A DNA stretch of 64,000 bases from positions 1,922,001-1,986,000 of the forward strand of contig NZ_CP019606.1 in NCBI RefSeq assembly GCF_001997345.1, read 5' to 3'. The notes under the pieces are model-generated. The model was not told the DNA's origin. It did no database searches and was given only the letters and a program-made list of their open reading frames with translations. The translations under genes and the position numbers were made by a program. This DNA comes from Tessaracoccus aquimaris. Its GTDB lineage: Bacteria > Actinomycetota > Actinomycetes > Propionibacteriales > Propionibacteriaceae. Below are positions 9,770 through 28,927 of the stretch, piece after piece; position 1 is the stretch's first letter, and each line of letters starts with the position of its first letter.

Positions 9770-10103
9770 ACCCACACCCAAGCAGAAAGTCCCAGCACTA
9801 GGCGCCAGAGGTTTCGACGCGCCAGCGGGCCCCAGGACACCACCGAAGATCTCACCGCGGCAGCACGTGACTACGTCACCGACCTCAACAAGAGCGAGAC
9901 ACCCAGCGCCGAGCGGAACGCGACGTGCCGGAAGTGACGGCCGTGAGCCCGCACGTCGCCCCACCGCGCAGCACGCCAAACCCGACCACCAACGCAACGA
10001 CACACGCCTCAAGCGACCCGACCCCAGCGGGGCGACCGAGGTGCGCGCCGCGGTCGCGCCAATCGAGGGCACGGTACCCAACACCCTCCAGAGCCCAACA
10101 CCA
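9770..10103. other. Gene-free stretch with degenerate repeat remnants
   Basis: I see no convincing gene. A degraded relative of the palindromic element begins near 9810 (GGTTTCGACGCGCCAGCGGG). Open frames here have no ribosome binding site, low-complexity Pro/Arg/Thr translations and no family likeness. Confidence 0.6.
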
Positions 10104-10937
10104 GGGCAGACGGGGACGGGACGCCGGGCGGCCTCAGCAACCCGAGTACCCGATCTACCCGAGGCCAAGCACCAAGGCCCCCGACAACGCCGCCCGGTTC
10201 CCGGCCCCGGCTGACCGCAGACAAGCTCACCCAAGAGCCTGACACCACGGGGGTTTCGACACGGCAGCAGGCGACTAAGTCGCCTGGGACGGACCCAACC
10301 AGCAGACCCGAGAACGCCACAGAGGGTTTCGACACGGCAGCCAGCGACTACGTCGCCGCGGCCGGCTCAACCAGCGGGACAGGGCAGACGGGGACGGGAC
10401 GCCGGGCGGCCTCAAACAACCTCACCCCCGACCTACCCGAGGCCAAGCACCAAGGCCGCCGACAAAGCCGCCCGGTTCCCGGCCCCGGCTGACCGCAGAC
10501 AAGCTCACCCAAGAGCCTGACACCACGGGGGTTTCGACACGGCAGCAGGCGACTAAGTCGCCTGGGACGGACCCAACCAGCAGACCCGAGAACGCCACAG
10601 AGGGTTTCGACACGGCAGCCAGCGACTACGTCGCCGCGGCCGGCTCAACCAGCGGGACAGGGCAGACGGGGACGGGACGCCGGGCGGCCTCAGTAACCCG
10701 CACCCGACCTACCCGAGGCCAACCACCCAGGCCGCCGACAACGCCGCCCGGCTCCCGGCCCCGGCTGACCGCAGACAAGCTCGCCCACGAGCCTGACACC
10801 ACGGGGGTTTCGACTCGCCAGCAGGCGACTGCGTCGCCCGGGACCGACCCAACCAGCAGACCCCAGAACGCCACAGAGGGTTTCGACACGCCAGCAGGCG
10901 ACTACGTCGCCGCGGCCGGCTCAACCAGCAGGCCCAG
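10104..10937. repeat. Three-unit tandem repeat, period 278 bp, with nested palindromes
   Basis: The string GGGCAGACGGGGACGGGACG begins at 10104, 10382 and 10660, exactly 278 bp apart. Units one and two are almost identical; the third is more diverged (for example GACTGCGTCGCCCG for GACTAAGTCGCCTG). Each unit contains two palindromic elements opening with GGTTTCGACAC: one with core GGCGACTAAGTCGCC ending GACCCAACCAGC, the other with core GCGACTACGTCGC ending GGCTCAACCAGC. Their outer arms match the dispersed repeat found elsewhere in the window. The array lies between tuf and the fucosidase gene and encodes nothing recognisable. Confidence 0.9.
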
Positions 10938-10943
10938 GACATG

Positions 10944-10979
10944 CTGAAGGGCCGCATGGTCTCCCATGCGGCCCTTCAG
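10944..10979 (-). terminator. Strong terminator after tuf
   Basis: A perfect 16-bp stem, CTGAAGGGCCGCATGG with its complement around a TCTC loop, begins 20 bp past the tuf stop. It marks the end of the str operon transcript. Confidence 0.85.
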
Positions 10980-10999
10980 AGACTCAGTGAGTCAGATGA

Positions 11000-12199
<1,200 letters not shown>

Positions 12200-12302
12200 G
12201 AGGGCTCCTTCTTGGATATCGCCGCACGGGAATGTGCGGCGTTGGGTGTTTCCCCTAAGAGTGTCGACGAACGAGCACACAGCCGAACGCCATACCTACC
12301 AC

Positions 12303-12331
12303 ATCCTAGCGATCCTGCCGCGTGACGCCAA
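12303..12331 (-). promoter_or_regulatory. Probable tuf promoter
   Basis: On the minus strand TTGGCG (12326-12331), a 17-bp spacer and TAGGAT (12303-12308). The position, between the fusA terminator and tuf, leaves a leader of about 100 nt. Confidence 0.6.
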
Positions 12332-12372
12332 ACCGGGGCGGGCCACCTGCCGGGACGCTCCAGGAACAACGA

Positions 12373-12409
12373 AGAAGCTGGCCGGGGGTGCTCCCCCCGG
12401 CCAGCTTCT
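12373..12409 (-). terminator. Terminator after fusA
   Basis: AGAAGCTGGCCGGGGG pairs with CCCCCGGCCAGCTTCT around a short loop, 25 bp past the fusA stop. It is followed by a T-containing stretch on the minus strand and separates fusA from the tuf promoter. Confidence 0.8.
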
Positions 12410-12433
12410 GCTTGGTTCAGTGCGCCGTCAGGC

Positions 12434-14514
<2,081 letters not shown>

Positions 14515-14540
14515 AGTGCATTCCTTCTTATGAAGTCTTC

Positions 14541-14581
14541 AAAAAAGCGCGGGAGCGCCCCCGGCCTTGCGGCTCGGGGGC
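14541..14581 (-). terminator. Intrinsic-terminator-like hairpin between rpsG and fusA
   Basis: On the minus strand GCCCCCGAGCC / GGCCGGGGGC hairpin (14557-14581), then GCTCCCGCGC and six T (14541-14546). It sits inside the str operon and may lower fusA expression relative to rpsL-rpsG or act as an attenuator. Confidence 0.6.
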
Positions 14582-14587
14582 ATCGGC

Positions 14588-15058
14588 TCACCAGCGGTAG
14601 TGCGCGAAGGCGCGGTTGGCCTCAGCCATCTTGTGCGTGTCCTCGCGGCGCTTCACGGACGCGCCGAGGCCGTTAGAGGCGTCGAGGATCTCGTTCATCA
14701 GACGCTCGGTCATCGTCTTCTCGCGACGGGCGCGGGAGAAGGAGACGAGCCAGCGCATCGCGAGCGTGGTCTGACGGGCCGGCTTGACCTCGATCGGGAC
14801 CTGGTACGTCGCGCCACCGACACGACGCGACTTGACCTCGAGGGAGGGGCGGATGTTGTCGAGCGCCTTCTTCAGCGTCTGGACCGGATCGACACCGGTC
14901 TTCTCGCGGGTGCCTTCCATCGCGTCGTAGACGATGGCCTGGGCAACAGTCTTCTTGCCGTCAAGCAGGATCTTGCTGACGAGCTGGGTAACGATCTGCG
15001 AACCGTAAACCGGATCGACGACGACGGGGCGCTTCGGCGCGGGACCCTTGCGAGGCAT
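14588..15058 (-). CDS. rpsG: 30S ribosomal protein S7
   Basis: Primary 16S rRNA-binding protein of the 30S head. It has 156 aa, the standard length. N-terminus [10 protein letters not shown], then [24 protein letters not shown], and C-terminal [19 protein letters not shown] are all family hallmarks. Its ATG overlaps the rpsL TAA by one base (TAATG), indicating translational coupling in the str operon. Confidence 0.98.
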   Translation of the reverse strand: MPRKGPAPKRPVVVDPVYGSQIVTQLVSKILLDGKKTVAQAIVYDAMEGTREKTGVDPVQTLKKALDNIRPSLEVKSRRVGGATYQVPIEVKPARQTTLAMRWLVSFSRARREKTMTERLMNEILDASNGLGASVKRREDTHKMAEANRAFAHYRW

Positions 15059-15429
15059 TACTTCTCCTTCTTCGCGCCGTAGCGGCTGCGAGCCTGCTTG
15101 CGGCCCTTGACACCCTGGGTGTCAAGCGCGCCGCGGATGATCTTGTAGCGCACGCCGGGGAGGTCCTTCACACGACCGCCACGGACGAGCACCATCGAGT
15201 GCTCCTGCAGGTTGTGGCCCACACCCGGGATGTACGCGGTCACCTCGATGCCGGAGCTCAAACGCACACGCGCGACCTTACGGAGCGCGGAGTTCGGCTT
15301 CTTCGGCGTCGTGGTGTAAACACGAGTGCACACGCCGCGACGCTGGGGCGAACCCTTGAGCGCGGGCGTCTTGTTCTTGGAAATCTTGTCTGTTCGGCCC
15401 TTGCGGACCAGCTGCTGGATTGTTGGCAC
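15058..15429 (-). CDS. rpsL: 30S ribosomal protein S12
   Basis: Decoding-centre ribosomal protein, 123 aa. Starts [12 protein letters not shown] and carries [19 protein letters not shown] and [17 protein letters not shown]. Lys43 and Lys88 are present, the residues whose change gives streptomycin resistance, so the sequence is of the sensitive type; Asp89 is the site methylthiolated in many bacteria. First gene of rpsL-rpsG-fusA. Confidence 0.98.
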   Translation of the reverse strand: MPTIQQLVRKGRTDKISKNKTPALKGSPQRRGVCTRVYTTTPKKPNSALRKVARVRLSSGIEVTAYIPGVGHNLQEHSMVLVRGGRVKDLPGVRYKIIRGALDTQGVKGRKQARSRYGAKKEK

Positions 15430-15555
15430 CTGCTGGTATCACTTTCGTTATTGGTGGACGTACGTTTATCTTCCCTGGCGCAGCTTTTCCACTCCGAGAT
15501 CAAGTCACCGTATGGCCTCGAGGTAGATCACTGCCGTGCGGACTCAGCACATCCA

Positions 15556-15580
15556 CGCTCTCCTGCAACGTCGGAGAGCG
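15556..15580 (-). promoter_or_regulatory. Stem-loop in the rpsL leader
   Basis: A perfect 8-bp stem, CGCTCTCC with GGAGAGCG, around a 9-nt loop, inside the roughly 200-nt leader expected from the promoter at 15636-15664. Its function is unknown; autoregulation is a guess. Confidence 0.4.
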
Positions 15581-15635
15581 ATCCACCATGCCAGGGCACG
15601 CACAAATCGGCCCGAGCAACCGGGCACGCCCGTCA

Positions 15636-15664
15636 AGATTACTCCACGCCTGAGGGAGAATCAA
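15636..15664 (-). promoter_or_regulatory. Probable str operon promoter
   Basis: On the minus strand TTGATT (15659-15664), a 17-bp spacer and TAATCT (15636-15641). It lies in the 320-bp gap between the lamin-tail gene and rpsL, about 207 bp before the rpsL start. Apart from this promoter, the leader stem-loop and the terminator hairpin, I see nothing else in that gap. Confidence 0.5.
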
Positions 15665-15708
15665 AAGCGACGGGCTCAGGCCCTGGTGGCACGACGCCCA
15701 CCAGCGAA

Positions 15709-15738
15709 GGGGCGCCGACCGTGATCGGTCGACGCCCC
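15709..15738 (-). terminator. Hairpin after the lamin-tail gene
   Basis: GGGGCGTCGACC / GGTCGGCGCCCC stem of 12 bp with one G:T pair and a 6-nt loop, 14 bp past the stop codon. It separates this gene from the str operon. Confidence 0.7.
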
Positions 15739-15751
15739 TCTCCACGGGTGC

Positions 15752-18058
15752 CTAGACGCCGGTGTGAGGCAGGCCAGGGCGTGGCGTGCCGGGGCCGGCC
15801 GACACCGACGGGACGGGTCGGGGCGACCCGGACGGGCTCGGCCGGGGCGTCGGGGGCCCGGTCGGGCCCGGGTCAGAGGGGCAACCGAGCGACCCGCGGT
15901 GCAGCGCGCCGGGGCGGACCCCGTCGGTGAACCACCAGGCGTCGCGCTCCCCCGCGTCGCACAGGGTGGAGGTGGCGAAGCCCTCGTTGTTGGTGTCCGG
16001 TAGGCCCGTCGGTCGCTCGATCAGCCGGACGGCCGGCTCGGGCGTCCCGTTGAGGGTGATCTGCACGCCGGTGCCCGAGCAACCGTCATCGCACATCGCC
16101 CACATCACGCCGAGCGTGGTGTCGTAGTCGAGCGCCATCACGCCGCCCAGCCCTGGGATGACGAGCGAGATCTGCGCGAGGGTGCCGTCCGAGTTGAGCG
16201 CGTACCCGTAGACCCCTCCGTTGTCCTCGACGGCGACGAAGAAGAGGCCGTCACCGTGCAGCGGGTAGTCGGCCGGGTCGTAGGCCTTGTCCCGGGAGTC
16301 GTCCCACAGCTTGCCGACCAGGTCGGCGTCGGAGACCCATTCGACGGCCTCGATGCCAGTGTTGGCCGAGACCTGCGGCAGGGAGGCGGTGAGGTCCCAC
16401 TCCTGGCTCGCGACGACGTCGGGGCCGGGACGGTTCGGGTCGATCTTCAGGACCGAGTTGAAGTTGACGCCCTTGTCGGAGTTGTCGCGCTCCGAGGCCA
16501 GGTAGATGAACCCGTCGCCCGCGACGGTGATGCCCTCCGCGTCAGGGCCCTTGGCGGCCGGGTCGTCTGCGTCCTTGGCGAACCGGGCGCGCTTGCCCGC
16601 CGCCCACCCGTCGGCGAAGGTGGCGCCACCGTCGGCCGTGACGTTCAGCTTCCAGAAGGTGCCGGTGCCGTTGTCGACCGCCCAGAGCACCGGGTTGCCG
16701 TCCTCGACGGTGAAGTCAAGGCCCGAGGAGTCCTCGAGGAACATCGCGACGGTGTCGACGGTCGTGGTGCCCTGGGCACCCGGCCACGGGTCGTTGCCCG
16801 GCTCAGGCGTCGGGGGCTCCTCGCCGCAGTTGCCGTAGCCGGGGGTCAGCGCGGCGGGCTGGGTCCACTCCCCCGTGCCGTTGGGGCAGCGACCCCAGCT
16901 CGGCACGCCGTGGGCCTGGTAGTCGAACGAGTCGACAAGCGTTCCGTCGGGCAGGAAGAGCCTGGCGCTGTCGGCCTTGCCCAGCCCGAAGGAGAAGTCG
17001 ATGTCGGCCTTGAGGAGCAGGTAGCCGCCCGGCTGCAGCACGGTGCCCGCCTTGATGGTGTCGGTGCGGGCGTCGTCGTTGTCCTTGATGAGGAAGCCGC
17101 TGAGGTCGGCCGCTTCGGTGCCGTAGTTGAACAGCTCGATGAAGTCCGCGGGCGCGGAGTCCGAGTTGACCTCGTTGATGGCGACCTTCGGGACGGCCAG
17201 CGGAGCGCACTTGTTGGCGGCGTTCTTGGTCGGGGTCTCGGAGTCGCGCAGCGCGCCGGTGCCGTCGGGGCACCGGGCGAGGCTGGTGGCGGAGTGCTGC
17301 GTCCAGGAGTGGGAGTCGAGGAGCGTGGTGCCGTCGGCCGCGAAGAGGCGGGCGGAGTCGGCGCCGCCGAGCCCGAAGCCTCCGTCGACGGTGGCGACGT
17401 CGACCGTGAGGAACGCGCCGGGCGCGACGCTGGTCCCCGCGGGTAGCGTCAGGCGGTGGTCGTCTGAGTTGTCGCTCAGCACGTAACCCGCCAGGTCGAC
17501 GGTGGAGCCGCCCGCGTTGTACAGCTCGATCCAGTCGTCGGGCGAGCCTGCCTGCGACTCGATCTCGTTGATGACGACCTTGCCGGGAAGCTGGCAGGCG
17601 TTGGCAGCGCCCCGGGTCGGCTGAGCGGTGGTCGCGAACTCCCCCACGCCATCGGGGCAGCGGCCGTAGCTGGTGGAGGCGTGTCCGGTCCAGGCGTGCT
17701 CGTCGAGCAGGGTGGTCGCGTCGGCGTCGTAGAGGCGTACCGAGTCGTTCTTGCCGAGCCCGAAGCCGACGTCGGGGTCGGTGTCGGTGTAGATGGCGTA
17801 GTAGCCGCCAGCGGCGACCGTGGTGCCGGTCGGCACGGTGAGCGTGTGGGTGTCGTCGTTGTCGCGGATCACGACGCCGGAGATGTCGATGGCCTGCGTG
17901 GTGGGGTTGTACAGCTCGACCCAGTCACCGACGGCGTCGCCGTCGGACTCGATCTCGTTGATGACGATGCCTGTCGCTGCTGCCTCGGCCTCGCCGGGGA
18001 CGGACCCCAGCAGCGTGAAGGCGAGCGCGGCGGCCAAGATGGCGCGGGGTGTGCGCAT
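15752..18058 (-). CDS. Secreted lamin-tail-domain protein with C-terminal LPHTG
   Basis: A 768-aa exported protein of unknown function. A signal peptide (residues 1-26, ending EAEA) is followed by three lamin tail domains (about 30-140, 145-265, 270-390). Each opens with a version of VINEIESDG..DWVELYN and closes with a Cys-containing GRCPDGxG element. A beta-propeller/esterase-like region comes next (about 410-720: AEGITVAGDGFIYLASERD, NNEGFA), then a Pro/Ser/Gly-rich tail. The last residues are GLPHTGV. LPHTG fits the sortase motif, but no membrane span or basic tail follows. AGGAG precedes the ATG at 18058. It sits between rpoC and rpsL. Confidence 0.85.
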   Translation of the reverse strand: MRTPRAILAAALAFTLLGSVPGEAEAAATGIVINEIESDGDAVGDWVELYNPTTQAIDISGVVIRDNDDTHTLTVPTGTTVAAGGYYAIYTDTDPDVGFGLGKNDSVRLYDADATTLLDEHAWTGHASTSYGRCPDGVGEFATTAQPTRGAANACQLPGKVVINEIESQAGSPDDWIELYNAGGSTVDLAGYVLSDNSDDHRLTLPAGTSVAPGAFLTVDVATVDGGFGLGGADSARLFAADGTTLLDSHSWTQHSATSLARCPDGTGALRDSETPTKNAANKCAPLAVPKVAINEVNSDSAPADFIELFNYGTEAADLSGFLIKDNDDARTDTIKAGTVLQPGGYLLLKADIDFSFGLGKADSARLFLPDGTLVDSFDYQAHGVPSWGRCPNGTGEWTQPAALTPGYGNCGEEPPTPEPGNDPWPGAQGTTTVDTVAMFLEDSSGLDFTVEDGNPVLWAVDNGTGTFWKLNVTADGGATFADGWAAGKRARFAKDADDPAAKGPDAEGITVAGDGFIYLASERDNSDKGVNFNSVLKIDPNRPGPDVVASQEWDLTASLPQVSANTGIEAVEWVSDADLVGKLWDDSRDKAYDPADYPLHGDGLFFVAVEDNGGVYGYALNSDGTLAQISLVIPGLGGVMALDYDTTLGVMWAMCDDGCSGTGVQITLNGTPEPAVRLIERPTGLPDTNNEGFATSTLCDAGERDAWWFTDGVRPGALHRGSLGCPSDPGPTGPPTPRPSPSGSPRPVPSVSAGPGTPRPGLPHTGV

Positions 18059-18207
18059 GGGCTGGCTCCTGATCGTGGTGCGTGCTGCCAGAGCCTTGCA
18101 GCGGCCGGTGAACGCCAGGCGACGGGCCAGGGTCGCCCGGGTGACGGACCGGCGTCCAGTCGACGACGCCCCGCACCTGCCGGTGGTCGCCCGCCCCGCA
18201 CATGCAG

Positions 18208-18237
18208 AAGGGCCCGCGACCGGAGTCGCGGGCCCTT
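18208..18237 (-). terminator. Terminator after rpoC
   Basis: A perfect 13-bp stem, AAGGGCCCGCGAC with its complement, and a 4-nt loop, just past the rpoC stop. It separates rpoBC from the lamin-tail gene, which starts 150 bp further on. Confidence 0.85.
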
Positions 18238-18249
18238 GCTGGGTCAGGT

Positions 18250-22188
<3,939 letters not shown>

Positions 22189-22267
22189 GTTTTGCTTCTC
22201 TTTCCCCTACTTCGTGGCAGTAGGTGCCTTTGGAAAAGTCTGAGTTGATTTGGGACTGAGTTCAGGC

Positions 22268-25740
<3,473 letters not shown>

Positions 25741-25837
25741 GATTCGGTCCTTCCAAGAACGCTTGAAGCAAATTTTCCGTGCACGGCGAACGACCCGTGT
25801 CAAATAACGGGCAGGGCGCATAGCTGGGCAAATGACC

Positions 25838-25866
25838 ACTATATACCAAATGGGCATAGCACACAA
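25838..25866 (-). promoter_or_regulatory. Probable rpoB promoter, proximal
   Basis: On the minus strand TTGTGT (25861-25866), 17 bp, TATAGT (25838-25843). It lies about 100 bp before the rpoB TTG start. Confidence 0.55.
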
Positions 25867-25925
25867 GTGCCCCATCCCCAAGGGGGCCACGGCTCAGAAG
25901 GCAGGTCGACTTTGACCTTGCGAAG

Positions 25926-25953
25926 ATGATAGCGACTCGCCGCGGGGACGCAA
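25926..25953 (-). promoter_or_regulatory. Probable rpoB promoter, distal
   Basis: On the minus strand TTGCGT (25948-25953), 16 bp, TATCAT (25926-25931). A second, tandem promoter in the 360-bp rplL-rpoB gap; otherwise this gap holds only the rplL terminator and the leader. Confidence 0.45.
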
Positions 25954-26044
25954 GCGGCACGCCCCGGAAAACAGCGACGTGCCTAGTGGGGCGCGACCCT
26001 TCCAGAGGCCGGGCCGAGGGCGGCTCCGCGGCCCGGGGATGCGA

Positions 26045-26075
26045 AGCGGCCCGCCCCCACCGGGGACGGGCCGCT
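26045..26075 (-). terminator. Hairpin after rplL
   Basis: AGCGGCCCG pairs with CGGGCCGCT and an inner CCCC/GGGG extends the stem, 26 bp past rplL. It may be partial, giving the usual excess of L7/L12 over rpoBC. Confidence 0.65.
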
Positions 26076-26100
26076 CACGAGTTGCGCTAGGCGCGTCGGG

Positions 26101-26496
26101 TCACTTGACCTCGACCGAGCCACCGGCGGCCTCGAGGGCCTCCTTGGCCTTGGCAGCGGTCTCCTTGTCGACGCCCTCGAGCACCGGCTTCGGGGCGCCC
26201 TCAACGAGGTCCTTGGCCTCCTTCAGGCCGAGGGAGGTCAGAGCGCGCACCTCCTTGATGACTGCGATCTTCTTGTCGCCACCGGAGGTCAGGATGACGT
26301 CGACCTTGTCGGAGCCTTCCTCAGCGGCACCGGCGTCGTCGCCGCCAGCGGCGGGGGCGGCGGCAGCGGCAACCGCGACCGGAGCGGCAGCGGAGACCTC
26401 GAAGGTGTCCTCGAAGAGCTTGACGAACTCAGAGAGCTCGATCAGGGTCATCTCCTTGAAAGCGTCAAGGAGCTCGTCGTTGGTGAGCTTCGCCAT
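26101..26496 (-). CDS. rplL: 50S ribosomal protein L7/L12
   Basis: Stalk protein that recruits translational GTPases, 131 aa. N-terminal dimerisation part [21 protein letters not shown], an Ala/Gly-rich hinge (about residues 35-55), and the C-terminal domain with [19 protein letters not shown] and [20 protein letters not shown]. It follows rplJ by 55 bp in the same operon. Confidence 0.98.
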   Translation of the reverse strand: MAKLTNDELLDAFKEMTLIELSEFVKLFEDTFEVSAAAPVAVAAAAAPAAGGDDAGAAEEGSDKVDVILTSGGDKKIAVIKEVRALTSLGLKEAKDLVEGAPKPVLEGVDKETAAKAKEALEAAGGSVEVK

Positions 26497-26551
26497 GTTG
26501 GGCGTTTCCTTTCAGAAAAAAGTGTGTGATCGCAGCGGTCGCTGCAACGGA

Positions 26552-27169
26552 TCACTCCGAAGCAGGTGCTGCTTCAGTTGCCGCATCCGCGGCGGGGGTC
26601 TCGTCCGAGGCGTCGGCGGCCGGCGCGGAGCCTGCGCCACCGATCAGGGAGGGGTTGGCCTCTGCAGCGGTCTGCAGCGCGCCAAGGACGCGGGCGCCCT
26701 TCGCGAGCGGGGCAGCCAGCATGTAGGCGGCCTTGGCCAGGTTGGCCTGCATTGCGCCGGCAAGCTTGGCAAGCAGAACCTCGCGGGATTCGAGGTCGGC
26801 GAGCTTCAGCACAGCCTTGGCGTCGAGGAACTTGCCCTCGAGGACGCCACCCTTGATCGCCAGGGACGGATTGGCCTTTGCGAAGTCACGCAGCCCCTTG
26901 GTGGCGGCGGCGATGTCACCGGAGACGAAAGCGATGGCGGTAGGTCCGGCGAGCGCATCTTCGATGCCCTCAATGCCGGCTTCCTTTGCCGCGATCGTCG
27001 TCAGGGTGTTCTTCGCAACGGCGTAGGTGGCGTTCTCACCGAGGGATCGACGGAGTTCCTTCAGATCCTTGACGGTGAGACCGCGGTACTCGGTAAGCAC
27101 TGCCGCCGCGGAGGTGCTGAACGCTTCCGTCAGCTCCGCGACCTTGGCAGCCTTGTCCGGCCTCGCCAT
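26552..27169 (-). CDS. rplJ: 50S ribosomal protein L10
   Basis: Anchors the L7/L12 stalk to 23S rRNA, 205 aa. [37 protein letters not shown] and [13 protein letters not shown] are family blocks. The last 30 residues are an Ala/Glu/Asp/Pro-rich tail, longer than in E. coli and common in actinobacteria. AAGGAG lies before the ATG. Rather than directly following rplKA, it is 10 kb from them here. Confidence 0.97.
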   Translation of the reverse strand: MARPDKAAKVAELTEAFSTSAAAVLTEYRGLTVKDLKELRRSLGENATYAVAKNTLTTIAAKEAGIEGIEDALAGPTAIAFVSGDIAAATKGLRDFAKANPSLAIKGGVLEGKFLDAKAVLKLADLESREVLLAKLAGAMQANLAKAAYMLAAPLAKGARVLGALQTAAEANPSLIGGAGSAPAADASDETPAADAATEAAPASE

Positions 27170-27232
27170 GTGGTCTCCTTCCGATTAGCAACCTCAGGGT
27201 TCCCGGCGGGAACTCCAAGGGCCTCAGACCAC

Positions 27233-27262
27233 AAAAAAGCCCCGTGCCGGTGGCGCGGGGCT
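27233..27262 (-). terminator. T-rich intrinsic terminator upstream of rplJ
   Basis: On the minus strand AGCCCCGCGCC...GGCACGGGGCT followed by six T. It lies between the upstream membrane-protein gene and rplJ, about 65 nt before the rplJ start. It could end the upstream gene or be a leader attenuator. Downstream of it, before rplJ, is another hairpin (GTTCCC/GGGAAC). Confidence 0.75.
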
Positions 27263-27328
27263 GGTTCCCTGAAGGAGGCTAGCTCGTACGTTCACCTGCG
27301 CGGGTGCCTTGCGGCTTTATGACTGATG

Positions 27329-27892
27329 TCACCTGCGGTCTTTGGCGGAAGCAACACTACCGGTCGCCCCCGGCACCGCCAAATCGGGGTGCCCCTCCCC
27401 CGCCGGCGTGCGGTACGGGTCGTGGTCAACCTCGACGTCACCCAAGGGTTCGTCCGGATACCACTGCACCTCCGACCGCTTCTTCGTGATCACGATCGCG
27501 GCGATCGTGAGGGCGAGCAGGAAGGTGCCGCAGGTTCCTAGGCCGCCGCCGATACTCAAGGCCGCCCATGCCGCCGGAGGTGAGTCGTCGCTGAGCACCC
27601 GCGACAGCAGAGCAGGCACGAGCCACCCCACGAACGACAGCACCAGACCCGCCGCGATGGCGATCGTGGCGGCCCGTCGTGACGGCCGCCGGTCGAGCCC
27701 GGGAATGCCGCAGGCATGCGCGATCACGAACCCCACAAGCACGGCGCTCACCACCAGCGCGACCGACGCGAGCCACTGCAGGATCTCGCCCGACGGCCAG
27801 GCGGTGAACATCCAGATCCGGGCGGCAAGGCCAAACCCCGCCAGTGCCCCGGCAAGGCCGAGCATCAGTCCGATCCTCGGCGCTTCCCTCAT
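27329..27892 (-). CDS. Unrecognised four-helix membrane protein
   Basis: A 187-aa integral membrane protein I do not recognise. Four hydrophobic spans are visible at about residues 8-28, 38-60, 75-97 and 108-135, followed by a soluble acidic tail (DEPLGDVEVDHDPYRTPAGEG). GGGAGG before the ATG at 27892 supports the start. It is divergent from the amino acid transporter operon and precedes the rplJ leader. Confidence 0.7.
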   Translation of the reverse strand: MREAPRIGLMLGLAGALAGFGLAARIWMFTAWPSGEILQWLASVALVVSAVLVGFVIAHACGIPGLDRRPSRRAATIAIAAGLVLSFVGWLVPALLSRVLSDDSPPAAWAALSIGGGLGTCGTFLLALTIAAIVITKKRSEVQWYPDEPLGDVEVDHDPYRTPAGEGHPDLAVPGATGSVASAKDRR

Positions 27893-28011
27893 GGCTGACC
27901 TCCCACTCTTCGACCAGTATCGTCCGCTGCCTGCGCCGAAGGGGGCAAACCTGCCGAGGTGCCTTAAACTCGTGCGTTGGAAAACCCCTCCCTTCGTGAA
28001 AGAGGAACCCG

Positions 28012-28920
28012 ATGCGTCGCATCTTCGCCGTCGGCCTGCTGGCCGCGCTCGCCCTGACCGCCTGTGGCGGCGCCGACACCGATCCCGGAACGGCCGGCCA
28101 GGCCGACAGCACCGACCGAACCTACGACGTGTCCGGCGTGAAGAAGGTCGACGACATCGCCGCCCTCCTCCCCCAGGCCGTCAAGGACAAGGGGACGCTC
28201 ACCGTCGGAGCCTCCACTGACTACGCCCCGGCCGAGTTCCGCGCCGACGATCTCAAGACCGCGATCGGCTACGACGTCGACCTCTCCAAGGCGCTCGGCA
28301 ACGTGCTCGGGCTGAAGGCCGAGGTCGTCGACGGCGAGTTCGCCTCGCTGCTGCCCGGCATCGGCACCAAGTACGACATCGGCATCTCGTCGTTCACCAT
28401 CACCCCCGAGCGCACGGCCAGCTACAACATGGTCAGCTACATCACCGTCGGCTCCAGCTACGCGGTGAAGTCCGGCAACCCGGAGGGATTCAACCCCGAC
28501 GAGGTGTGCGGTACGTCGATCGCCGTGCAGACCGGCACCTTCCAGGACGAGGAGCTGGCCGGCTTCTCGAAGAAGTGCACTAACGATGGCAAGGAGAAGA
28601 TCGACATCCTGCAGTACGGTCGCCAGTCCGACGCCACCACCAACGTCGTCGGAGGCAAGGCCGTCGCGTTCTACGCCGACTCGACGGTCGCCAGCTACGC
28701 GGCCGCGCTGACCAGCGGCCAGATGGAGGTCGTCGGCGGGATCCGCGACGCAGCCCCGCAGGGCATCGTCGTCAAGCAGGACGACGCGGCCATGACCGAG
28801 GCGATCCAGAAGGCCATGCAGCACCTGATGGACGACGGCACCTGGGGCAAGATCCTCGACGCATGGGGCATCGAGGCCGACGCAGCGCTCAAGACCGCCG
28901 AGCTCAACCCGCAGGGCTGA
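28012..28920 (+). CDS. Polar amino acid ABC transporter, substrate-binding lipoprotein
   Basis: A 302-aa lipoprotein that captures an amino acid outside the membrane. The signal peptide ends in the lipobox LTAC (Cys18). The SBP_bac_3 fold follows: LTVGASTDYAPAEF, IGYDVDLSKALGNVLG, DIGISSFTITPERTASYNMV and a C-terminal DDGTWGKILDAWGIE. The exact ligand cannot be read from the sequence. AGAGGA precedes the ATG. First gene of a three-gene operon with permease and ATPase. Confidence 0.93.
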   Translation: MRRIFAVGLLAALALTACGGADTDPGTAGQADSTDRTYDVSGVKKVDDIAALLPQAVKDKGTLTVGASTDYAPAEFRADDLKTAIGYDVDLSKALGNVLGLKAEVVDGEFASLLPGIGTKYDIGISSFTITPERTASYNMVSYITVGSSYAVKSGNPEGFNPDEVCGTSIAVQTGTFQDEELAGFSKKCTNDGKEKIDILQYGRQSDATTNVVGGKAVAFYADSTVASYAAALTSGQMEVVGGIRDAAPQGIVVKQDDAAMTEAIQKAMQHLMDDGTWGKILDAWGIEADAALKTAELNPQG

Positions 28921-28927
28921 GCGGGCC

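Noticed and set aside
9732..10242. Plus-strand Pro/Arg/Thr-rich open frames
   Set aside because: No ribosome binding site, composition is that of non-coding repeat DNA.
10009..10889. Three similar minus-strand proteins starting MSKPSVAF
   Set aside because: They are translations of the 278-bp tandem repeat. Similarity comes from the DNA repeat, and no ribosome binding site or family likeness is seen.
10104..10937. A CRISPR-like array
   Set aside because: The period of 278 bp is far too long, the unit is repeated end to end without variable spacers, and no cas genes are present.
25741..25890. An upstream ATG start for rpoB at 25890
   Set aside because: It would add 50 residues unlike RpoB and cover the promoter; the TTG at 25740 has a ribosome binding site and the family N-terminus.
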